A stretch of DNA of 9,569 nt from JAMXLO01 sp046732975 (lineage in GTDB: Bacteria > Pseudomonadota > Alphaproteobacteria > Acetobacterales > Acetobacteraceae). Below, piece by piece: positions 1-5,146 of this stretch (the first letter of the stretch is position 1; every line of letters begins with the position of its first letter). Where the stretch lies: NCBI GenBank assembly GCA_046732975.1, contig JBKPOG010000225.1:1-9569 (forward strand), in the 5' to 3' direction. Below the pieces are notes generated by a model. The model ran no database searches, had not been told where the DNA came from, and saw only the letters and a list, made by a program, of their open reading frames with translations. Made by a program: the position numbers and the translations under genes.

Positions 1-107
1 AGTTGGGTGATGTCGGGCAGTGCGGGCACGAAAAGCTTGAATCGAGACCGCCGTGATCATGTCAATCACCATCTCGCAGCCGATCAACTACTCCCAAGCC
101 ACACTCT

Positions 108-160
108 GGTCGACAGTGTCAAACCAGGGATGAGCAGTTACTGGTTCGGTCGACGGTGTC
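108..160. repeat. Paired 13-bp repeat flanking a small inverted repeat
   Basis: GGTCGACAGTGTC (108-120) and GGTCGACGGTGTC (148-160) are direct repeats matching at 12 of 13 positions, set exactly 40 bp apart. Between them AACCAG (122-127) and CTGGTT (141-146) form a 6-bp inverted repeat around a 13-nt loop. Each 13-mer contains the palindrome GTCGAC. The arrangement could be a tandem protein-binding site or a recombination remnant, but I cannot tie it to a known element. Confidence 0.4.
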
Positions 161-403
161 TCGGGTCTGGCATCGACAGCCCCTGCCACGGCGAAGGTTG
201 TGCCGAGCGTCTTACATGGCAGACGGCTTATTCGGAAGCAGTTCCGTATACCGGAGAGCGACCTACAGATGCGTGGATCCAGTCCGTGGAGTCGTGCGGT
301 TCCGGAGCGCCTGGATTGCGGCCACGGCGGGTTTACCTCGGGAGATCGGTTCTCTCGACCTCCCCCACCCGCTCCCAGCTTTTCCTGCAACTCGGTTGCG
401 TTG

Positions 404-409
404 TTGACA
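404..409 (+). promoter_or_regulatory. Candidate -35 element for the triple-Rid gene
   Basis: TTGACA is a perfect sigma-70 -35 hexamer. The sequence 17 bp downstream (CCGGAT, 427-432) is a poor -10, so promoter strength would depend on an activator or on a different spacing. If it is used, transcription would start near 438-442, inside the palindrome at 433-450. Confidence 0.3.
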
Positions 410-432
410 CCCACCTGAGAGTGTCTCCGGAT

Positions 433-450
433 GAACCACAATTGTGGTTC
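433..450. promoter_or_regulatory. Perfect 18-bp palindrome, likely operator
   Basis: GAACCACAATTGTGGTTC is an exact inverted repeat centred between 441 and 442, with arms GAACCACAA and TTGTGGTTC. It lies 10 bp before the ATG at 461 and about 23 bp after a TTGACA hexamer. That is where a repressor would block transcription initiation. Its length and symmetry suit a dimeric helix-turn-helix regulator, and the GAAC...GTTC outer arms recall some IclR-type sites, but I cannot assign the family. If translation began at 431 the palindrome would be coding, which argues for the start at 461. Confidence 0.5.
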
Positions 451-460
451 CATATCTCTC

Positions 461-1684
461 ATGCCCCGCTCCCGCCTGCTCCCATTCCCCGTCGCCGCGT
501 TTTCCTCCTTCCGCATCGCCGCTGCCACGCATTGCGACTCGCGCGTGTTCCTGAGCGGCCGCAGCGCCCTACGGTCGGATGGGACAGTCGCCGGCCTCGG
601 CGACCCTGCGGTACAGGCGCGCGCTGCGCTCGATAGCATCGAACATGCACTGCAGTCCGCCGGCGGCTCGCTGCGCGACATCACCAAACTCACCACCACG
701 CTGATCGATCGGGCGCACCGCAAGCCGGTATATGAAGCGATCGGCCAGCGGCTGCGCGACGTGTTTCCGGTCGGCACTGGCCTCGTCGTTGCCGGCCTGC
801 CGCTCCCGGAACTGATGGTGCAGATCGACGCTGAAGCGATCCTCGGCGAGCCGGTGCAGCGCCTGCGCACGTTCGAGCTAAAGGACTGGTTCTCCCAGGA
901 CATCGCCTGGCAGGGTGCGATGGTTGCCGCCACTGGCAGCGAGGTGTTCGTCCGCGGCCAGACGGGGGCGGCGCTCGACGGCAGCGCCATGGCAGGCCTT
1001 GGTCGTCGGCCGGAGGATGCCGCGGCGCAGGCCGACCTGGCGCTGACCAACGTCGCCACGCTGTTGCTCGAAGCGGGCTCAGGGATGGACGAGGTCTGCA
1101 AAATCACCGTCTACATTAGCGACCGCGCCTATCGTGCGGCGGTATATCCGGTGATCGGCCGGCATTTCCGCGGCATTCACCCGGTGTCCACCGGCCTCAT
1201 TGTCACCGGCTTCGCCCGGCCGGAGATTCTGTTCGAGATCGACGTTCACGTGATGCGCCGTCAGGGTGGCCCGCACCTGCGGCTGCGCCGCTACCATTCG
1301 AATGCAGTGCGCTATGGCTCCGAGCAGCAGTCGCTCGACTGCGACTTCTGCATGGCGGTGCGCGCCGGGAACCAGATAATCCTGCGAGGCCAGACCGGCA
1401 CCGACCTCAACGAAGTGATGCATGGTCCCGGCGACCCCGCCGCCCAGGCCGAGCAGGCAATGGACAACGTCGCGGTGCTGCTGAGCGAGGCGGGATCGAC
1501 GCTGGCCGACGTGGTGAAGGCCACCGTGTTCGTCACCGACCGCGCCTACCTGCCGGGGGTCGCCGATGTCGTTCTTCGCCGTCTGGACGGCGTCACCCCT
1601 TGTTTCACTGCGCTGGTGGTGAAGGGGTTGGCCAGCCCGGAACTGCTGATGGAGGTCGACATTACCGCGATGACGTCAGGCTGA
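461..1684 (+). CDS. Triple-domain Rid family (YjgF/YER057c/UK114) protein
   Basis: This 407-residue protein is three consecutive Rid-type domains at about residues 5-127, 136-264 and 275-404. Each shows the family pattern: a strand ending in a Gly-Gln/Arg-x-(G/A) turn (LSGRSAL, VRGQTGA, LRGQTGT), a helix rich in AAQA (QARAALDSIEHAL, QADLALTNVATLL, QAEQAMDNVAVLL), then a segment like DVVKATVFVTDRAY, and a closing PELLMEVDI-type strand. Typical Rid proteins are about 130 residues and trimerise, so this chain may fold as a covalent pseudo-trimer. In canonical RidA (2-iminobutanoate/2-iminopropanoate deaminase) a Pro-x-Arg-Ser/Thr segment carries the arginine that binds the substrate carboxylate. 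By eye the equivalent positions here are Gly105, Ser243 and Phe382, so classical imine deaminase activity is doubtful; Rid4-7 type groups lack this arginine too. An in-frame ATG at 431 is the alternative start. I prefer 461 because it leaves the palindrome non-coding, though neither start has a good Shine-Dalgarno. The gene stands alone and its 3' end overlaps the convergent gene by 9 bp. Confidence 0.88.
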   Translation: MPRSRLLPFPVAAFSSFRIAAATHCDSRVFLSGRSALRSDGTVAGLGDPAVQARAALDSIEHALQSAGGSLRDITKLTTTLIDRAHRKPVYEAIGQRLRDVFPVGTGLVVAGLPLPELMVQIDAEAILGEPVQRLRTFELKDWFSQDIAWQGAMVAATGSEVFVRGQTGAALDGSAMAGLGRRPEDAAAQADLALTNVATLLLEAGSGMDEVCKITVYISDRAYRAAVYPVIGRHFRGIHPVSTGLIVTGFARPEILFEIDVHVMRRQGGPHLRLRRYHSNAVRYGSEQQSLDCDFCMAVRAGNQIILRGQTGTDLNEVMHGPGDPAAQAEQAMDNVAVLLSEAGSTLADVVKATVFVTDRAYLPGVADVVLRRLDGVTPCFTALVVKGLASPELLMEVDITAMTSG

Positions 1685-2176
1685 AGCCTCCGCAGGCTGC
1701 TCGGGCCCCCGCTGCGCCACGATCTCCTGCCACAGCCGCAGGACGCTGCGCATCGTCGCCTCCGCCACCAGACAGTGGCCCTGATCGTCCAACGCAAAGA
1801 ATTCCGCCGCCGCGTCACCGCGAGTACGCCGCAACGCCTGGGTCAGCACATTCAGGCACTGAATCACCTGGTCGGGCGACTGCAACCTGGTGTGCCGCAA
1901 AATGTCGGCGACGCGAAACGCGCGCAAGCCGTGTACCGCGACACTCGCCGCCTCGCGGCCAAGTTCGAAGAACACACTGACTACCGGCAGCATGCCCTGC
2001 ACCAGCGCCAGGATGTCGCGCGCCTCCTCGACATTGCAGCCGACCAGTGACGATGCCTGGGCAGGCGCCGGTGCCGCTTGCAAGCCGAGTGCGCGGGCAA
2101 TTTCGTGCTCCAGCCAGCGCCGCACCTCGGGCGGTGCCGACCTGATATCGTCCATCGACAGAGTGATGCCGGCCAT
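1676..2176 (-). CDS. Unrecognised 166-residue protein behind an FNR-type box
   Basis: I do not recognise this family. The start ATG at 2176 has a strong AAGGAGAG Shine-Dalgarno (about 2183-2190), which supports a real gene. There is no signal peptide or clear membrane span, so it is probably cytoplasmic. Residues 9-30 (DDIRSAPPEVRRWLEHEIAR) look like a charged amphipathic helix. An Ala/Pro/Gln linker follows (about 33-42), then a mostly helical core (48-120) and a C-terminal segment DDQGHCLVAEA (130-140) leading into another helix. Cysteines are at 47, 107 and 135, and the chain ends in an acidic, Ala/Pro-rich tail. Upstream, centred about 60 bp before the start, is a perfect TTGATCCGGATCAA box, so expression is likely controlled by an FNR/ANR/FixK-type regulator under low oxygen. 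It converges with the triple-Rid gene, overlapping it by 9 bp at the stop codons. Function is unknown. Confidence 0.75.
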   Translation of the reverse strand: MAGITLSMDDIRSAPPEVRRWLEHEIARALGLQAAPAPAQASSLVGCNVEEARDILALVQGMLPVVSVFFELGREAASVAVHGLRAFRVADILRHTRLQSPDQVIQCLNVLTQALRRTRGDAAAEFFALDDQGHCLVAEATMRSVLRLWQEIVAQRGPEQPAEASA

Positions 2177-2229
2177 GCCTGCTCTCCTTGGCTGTTGCTA
2201 TTTCATGGCCCAGCCAGCCGCATGCCGCA

Positions 2230-2243
2230 TTGATCCGGATCAA
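2230..2243 (-). promoter_or_regulatory. Perfect FNR/ANR/FixK-type binding box
   Basis: TTGATCCGGATCAA matches the CRP/FNR-superfamily consensus TTGATnnnnATCAA exactly and is fully palindromic. It lies upstream of the 166-residue gene on the minus strand. A -10-like TGAAAT (about 2200-2205) would place the box centre near -43, close to the -41.5 of class II FNR activation. No other gene has its 5' end here, since the dehydrogenase ends at 2367, so the 166-residue gene is the only plausible target. Confidence 0.7.
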
Positions 2244-2268
2244 ACGCAGGGACCTGAACAGTATACGC

Positions 2269-2287
2269 CGCGATGCTGCAGATCGCG
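2269..2287. terminator. Weak hairpin downstream of the dehydrogenase gene
   Basis: CGCGAT (2269-2274) and ATCGCG (2282-2287) form a 6-bp stem with a 7-nt loop, about 80 bp past the stop of the dehydrogenase on the minus strand. No T-run follows, so this is at best a weak terminator separating it from the FNR-box gene. Confidence 0.2.
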
Positions 2288-2366
2288 CTGACGCCATGAG
2301 CGTCGACACCTGTCTATCGAATCGCGAACAGAAAATGATTCTCCTGAGGTACTCAACTGCGCAATC

Positions 2367-3347
2367 TCACGCGTTCCGCCGATTGGGAAGAGCCTCTGGA
2401 TTGACCACGTAACCGGGATCCAGTGCGCCGTCGAACAGCTCCAACATGTTCTTCGCCGCACGCACCGACATCTTCTCGTTGCATTCCAGCGGTGCCGCGG
2501 CATTGTGCGGGCTCAGCACGACATTCGGCAGCTTCAGCAGCGGATTGGCCGGATCGGGCGGTTCGCGCAACTGCACATCGAGGCCGGCAGCCTCCAGTCT
2601 GCCTGACGACAGCGCCTCGACGAGCGCCGCCTCATCCACCAGCGGCCCACGCGCCGCATTGATCAGCCAGGCGGTAGGTTTCATCAGCCCCAGTGTCTCG
2701 CGGTTCACCAAATGCCGTGTGTCTTCGCCCAACGGGCAATGCAGGGTGAGCACGTCGATTTGCGGCAGCACGGCCGCGATATCGGTCACCGGCGTGAACC
2801 CATCGGCTGCGATACGCGGCACGGGAAATGCTGGATCACACACCATTACGTGCATGCCGAACGCCGCACACAGCCGCGCGACGCGCGTGCCGATGCGACC
2901 GTAGCCGACCACCAGGATGGTGCGGCCGGCCAACTCGCCCATCGGGCGTCCCTCGCGGATCATCCACTTCCCTGCACGCACCGAGGCGTCCATATCGATC
3001 GTCCGACGCGCCACCGCGAGCAGCAGCATCAGCGTGTGCTCGGCCACCGACAAATCATTGGCGCCGTTGGTGACGCCGACCACGACACCCCGGCGCGTGC
3101 AGGCGGGGATATCGACCGTGTCGTAGCCGACGCCGAAACGCGACACGATGCGCAGGTCGGGCGCAGCGGCGAGCAGCGCCTCGTCCACTTTCTCCAGCCC
3201 TACCAGCACTGCGTGTGCACCCGGCATGGAGTCGGCCAGTTCCTTCGCTGATGGTCGGTTCAACATGCGGATGGTGACGTCATGGCGGGCCTCCAGCAGC
3301 GCCATTCCGCCTGCATGCAGGGGACGGCAGAGCACGATGGTGGGCAT
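2367..3347 (-). CDS. D-isomer-specific 2-hydroxyacid dehydrogenase
   Basis: This 326-residue cytoplasmic NAD(P)-dependent oxidoreductase is of the D-3-phosphoglycerate dehydrogenase/glyoxylate-hydroxypyruvate reductase type and interconverts 2-oxo acids and D-2-hydroxy acids. The N-terminal part contains RFGVGYDTVDIPA (about 70-82). The nucleotide-binding domain has LVVGYGRIGTRVA with GxGxxG at 148-153, and an acidic residue in VCDPAF at the end of the second strand, which suggests NAD preference. The catalytic triad is visible as Arg233 in INAARGPLVDE, Glu262 in LDVQLREPPDP and His281 in SPHNAA. Length is normal for the family without an ACT domain. The frame stays open up to 3461, but residues before MPTIVLCRPL match nothing in the family, and the ATG at 3347 has an AGGGAG ribosome site about 11 nt upstream. 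It is divergent from the VOC gene across a 113-bp gap. Substrate is not predictable from sequence; glyoxylate, hydroxypyruvate or another 2-oxo acid are candidates. Confidence 0.9.
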   Translation of the reverse strand: MPTIVLCRPLHAGGMALLEARHDVTIRMLNRPSAKELADSMPGAHAVLVGLEKVDEALLAAAPDLRIVSRFGVGYDTVDIPACTRRGVVVGVTNGANDLSVAEHTLMLLLAVARRTIDMDASVRAGKWMIREGRPMGELAGRTILVVGYGRIGTRVARLCAAFGMHVMVCDPAFPVPRIAADGFTPVTDIAAVLPQIDVLTLHCPLGEDTRHLVNRETLGLMKPTAWLINAARGPLVDEAALVEALSSGRLEAAGLDVQLREPPDPANPLLKLPNVVLSPHNAAAPLECNEKMSVRAAKNMLELFDGALDPGYVVNPEALPNRRNA

Positions 3348-3460
3348 GAGAGGTCTCGCTCCCTGGTGATCATGAAATCTCAGTGTCGCGCCATTCTGCT
3401 CTTGAACAAAGAGGGGGATCGCCGTTCTGTGGCCTTGCGCATTCAGACAGGGGAGCCGCA

Positions 3461-3826
3461 ATGGCCAATCCGTTCGTGCATGTCGAGCTCAACACACAGG
3501 ACGTCACCCAGGCAAAGTCTTTCTATCAGTCGCTGTTCGACTGGTCGCTCAACGACGTCGATATGGGCGGCGGCATGACCTATACGCTGATCAACGTCGG
3601 TGAAGGTACCGGCGGTGGCATGATGAAGCATCCGATGCCGGATGCACCGTCGATGTGGTTGCCTTATGTGCTGGTCGACGACATCGTCGCGGCAACCGAG
3701 AAGGCGAAATCACTCGGTGCGACTATCGTGAAGGACGTGATGGACGTGATGGGCGAAGGCGCGCTGTCGATCATTATCGATCCGACCGGCGCGGCTCTGG
3801 GGTTGTGGCAACAAAAGACCAAATAA
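3461..3826 (+). CDS. VOC superfamily (glyoxalase/bleomycin-resistance-like) protein
   Basis: This 121-residue protein is one vicinal-oxygen-chelate domain built from two beta-alpha-beta-beta-beta halves. It opens with FVHVELNTQDVTQAKSFYQS (5-24) and shows the usual FY..LF.W motif, a Gly/Met-rich turn GTGGGMMKHPMP (49-60), WLPYVLVDDI (66-75) and a closing IIIDPTGAALGLWQ (104-117). His8 sits at the usual first metal-ligand position. In glyoxalase I-like enzymes the last strand supplies a Glu; here the equivalent residue appears to be Gly114, so metal binding and enzymatic activity are uncertain. The start at 3461 is set by a GGGGAG ribosome site at 3450-3455 and by the family's normal N-terminus; the frame extends upstream to 3383 without similarity. 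It is transcribed away from the dehydrogenase gene. Specific function is unknown. Confidence 0.85.
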   Translation: MANPFVHVELNTQDVTQAKSFYQSLFDWSLNDVDMGGGMTYTLINVGEGTGGGMMKHPMPDAPSMWLPYVLVDDIVAATEKAKSLGATIVKDVMDVMGEGALSIIIDPTGAALGLWQQKTK

Positions 3827-3851
3827 GACAGTGGCTCGGACGACGCGACCG

Positions 3852-3893
3852 CCGCAGTTCCTGCGGGGCTGGGTTCGCCGGCGATCAGCCGGC
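3852..3893. terminator. Two hairpins between convergent VOC and alkB genes
   Basis: CCGCAG-TTC-CTGCGG (3852-3866) is a perfect 6-bp stem with a 3-nt loop. GCCGGC-GATCA-GCCGGC (3877-3893) forms a second 6-bp stem whose loop includes the alkB stop codon (3885-3887). They lie where the two genes converge and could act as a bidirectional terminator, though neither has a clear T-run. Other termination mechanisms remain possible. Confidence 0.35.
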
Positions 3894-4550
3894 CTTGCGG
3901 AAGGTCAGATTGATGCGACAGCGGCCGGTGGCCGGATGCTCCGCATCGACCAACGCCTCGACACCGTGATAGGCGAGGCGCGTCGGCCCTCCCCAGACCA
4001 CGACGTCCCCATGATCGAGGCGAATGCGTCGGGGCCGGTCGTTGCGCCGGTTACCACCGAATAGGAAGATGGCGGGCAAACCGAGCGACACCGACACGAT
4101 CGGCTGCTGTCGTTCCCGCTCGTCGCGATCCTGATGGAGAGACAGCCGTGCGCCGGGTTCGTAGCGGTTGATCAGACAGGCGTCGGGCGCGAAATCACGA
4201 TACCCGGCCTGTTCCGCCGCCTCTGCTGCCAGGCGTTGAAACGTCACCGGCATAGGCGGCCATTCAATCCCACTCAGCGGATCAACCTGCTGGTAGCGGT
4301 AGCCGCCGCGATCGCTGACCCAGCCCAGTTCGCCGCAGTTGGTCATCGCCACCGACATCGTATAGCCGCCGGGCGTCACCAGATGGCGGAACGGCGCGAC
4401 GATGGCTATCTGCTCCACCTTGCTCAGCAGATCATCGGCGCGTGGCCTAGCGAAACCACGCAGCACCGCGGCGCCATCGCCGATCGGCTCCACCGTGGGG
4501 CCGATCGGCAGTCCGCTCAACAGGTCAGGCGCGGTCGACGCGCGCGGCAT
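3885..4550 (-). CDS. alkB: AlkB, Fe(II)/2-oxoglutarate DNA-alkylation dioxygenase
   Basis: This 221-residue protein directly repairs 1-methyladenine and 3-methylcytosine in DNA by oxidative demethylation using Fe(II), O2 and 2-oxoglutarate. It shows the AlkB landmarks: FRHLVTPGGYTMSVAMTNCG (substrate lid region, about 54-73), DACLINRYEPGARLSLHQDRDE with the iron ligands His139 and Asp141, VSVSLGLPAIF, GDVVVWGG, the third ligand His195 in AYHGV, and RCRINLTFR with Arg212, Asn214 and Arg218 for 2-oxoglutarate. Length matches E. coli AlkB (216 residues) and similarity runs through the whole chain. The start at 4550 fits the family length and has GGGA a few bases upstream; 4568 and 4625 are longer in-frame options. 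The frame overlaps the end of the DUF1203 gene by 26 bp, so the two are almost certainly cotranscribed and probably translationally coupled. I see no ada gene nearby. Confidence 0.93.
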   Translation of the reverse strand: MPRASTAPDLLSGLPIGPTVEPIGDGAAVLRGFARPRADDLLSKVEQIAIVAPFRHLVTPGGYTMSVAMTNCGELGWVSDRGGYRYQQVDPLSGIEWPPMPVTFQRLAAEAAEQAGYRDFAPDACLINRYEPGARLSLHQDRDERERQQPIVSVSLGLPAIFLFGGNRRNDRPRRIRLDHGDVVVWGGPTRLAYHGVEALVDAEHPATGRCRINLTFRKAG

Positions 4551-4983
4551 AGCATCCCGGTGCGGCATAATGCACATGCAGATAGGCAGCTTCAGGGTCC
4601 GTGAACAGGCGTTCGATGACCTCATCCACCTGCTGCCCGTCGACGACCTCCCAGGCCACCATCATTGCGTTCGCGTCAAACGCCCGCACCGCCAGCATGC
4701 GCGTGCGCAGCTGTTCCGGCACCTGGTCAACGGCGACATACTGTTCCTCGCCGCGCCGCACATAGATGGCGAAGCGCATGCGATACGGCGAGTCGACCGG
4801 ATGGTGCTCATAGTTGACCAGCAGCACCTCTTCGCCTGGCTGTGCGTCGGTCAGGCTGATCCGGCAAGGAGCATTGTGCTGCGCGATGCGCCGCACCGCG
4901 CCGTGCTTCCGCAATTCATCGTCCGATAGACCGAACAAGCGGGCGAACGGCGCAGCGGGAAGACCGCTAATGCGAAAGCTCAT
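4525..4983 (-). CDS. DUF1203 domain-containing protein
   Basis: This 152-residue cytoplasmic protein has the typical DUF1203 opening MSFRISGLPAAPFARLFGLS. The conserved middle block PCRISLTDAQPGEEVLLVNY (39-58) is followed by EHHPVDSPYRMRFAIYV (59-75). The closing block HVHYAAPGCYAARVDRA (136-152) holds the invariant-looking His136, His138 and Cys144. The biochemical role of the family is not established as far as I know. The start at 4983 is chosen because GGAGA at 4991-4995 is 7 nt upstream; the ATG at 4989 is too close to it and the one at 5028 adds residues foreign to the family. The gene precedes and overlaps alkB, which suggests a shared transcript and perhaps a shared stress response. 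Confidence 0.88.
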   Translation of the reverse strand: MSFRISGLPAAPFARLFGLSDDELRKHGAVRRIAQHNAPCRISLTDAQPGEEVLLVNYEHHPVDSPYRMRFAIYVRRGEEQYVAVDQVPEQLRTRMLAVRAFDANAMMVAWEVVDGQQVDEVIERLFTDPEAAYLHVHYAAPGCYAARVDRA

Positions 4984-4990
4984 GCTCATG

Positions 4991-4998
4991 TCTCCTTT
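4991..4998 (-). promoter_or_regulatory. Ribosome-binding site that fixes the DUF1203 start
   Basis: AAAGGAGA on the minus strand, with GGAGA at 4991-4995, lies 7 nt before ATG 4983 but only 1 nt before ATG 4989. This selects 4983 among three in-frame start codons. Confidence 0.65.
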
Positions 4999-5086
4999 GC
5001 GGGTGGTATCAACGAGGTAGGACATCAACGTCCCTTGCGCCCTCCGCTTGTTGCTTCTGTCCCCAGCCGCGAATCCTGCTTGGCTA

Positions 5087-5116
5087 TTGCACTCATGGCG
5101 CGAGTGTTCCTATTGA
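5087..5116 (+). promoter_or_regulatory. Candidate sulfate-operon promoter
   Basis: TTGCAC (5087-5092) and TATTGA (5111-5116) are separated by 18 bp and resemble a weak sigma-70 promoter, which would put the transcript start near 5123, about 24 nt before the sbp start. A weak core fits an operon needing an activator such as CysB, but CysB sites are too degenerate for me to call one. Confidence 0.3.
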
Positions 5117-5133
5117 TTGTGTCTCATCTCAGT

Positions 5134-5139
5134 GGAGAG
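5134..5139 (+). promoter_or_regulatory. Ribosome-binding site that fixes the sbp GTG start
   Basis: GGAGAG lies 7 nt before GTG 5147. Upstream in-frame TTG 5117 and GTG 5132 have no such site, so 5147 is the best start. Confidence 0.65.
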
Positions 5140-5146
5140 AATTTCG

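Larger units (their letters stand above)
1..430. other. Leader region without a recognisable gene
   Basis: I see no convincing gene in this stretch. Open frames crossing it are shadows running into the Rid gene in other frames, and their translations resemble no family I know. It holds a pair of near-identical 13-mers at 108-120 and 148-160 flanking a short inverted repeat, and a TTGACA hexamer at 404-409. It is probably the upstream regulatory region of the triple-Rid gene plus flanking sequence of whatever lies to the left. A decayed gene or mobile-element remnant cannot be excluded. Confidence 0.5.

Noticed and set aside
59..133. Short peptide frame MSITISQPINYSQ... resembling coding sequence
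   Set aside because: It is only 24 codons before a stop and has no ribosome site or recognised similarity.
7..636. 209-residue plus-strand frame running into the Rid gene
   Set aside because: It overlaps a clear Rid gene in another frame, is Arg/Pro-rich, and has no recognisable domain or ribosome site.
88..1107. Long 339-residue open frame on the minus strand
   Set aside because: It is antisense to the first half of the triple-Rid gene, is low-complexity Ser/Arg/Ala-rich, and matches no family.
3348..3460. Divergent promoter between the dehydrogenase and VOC genes
   Set aside because: The gap must carry promoters, but I found no hexamer pair good enough to call; TTGAAC in the gap has no convincing -10.
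3348..3461. 38-residue N-terminal extension of the hydroxyacid dehydrogenase
   Set aside because: It does not resemble the family and would run through the divergent promoter region up to the VOC start codon.
4134..4604. 156-residue plus-strand frame
   Set aside because: It is the antisense shadow of alkB, which has a complete set of catalytic residues.
5020..5033. GGAC-ATCAAC-GTCC inverted repeat upstream of DUF1203
   Set aside because: The arms are only 4 bp, well within chance.
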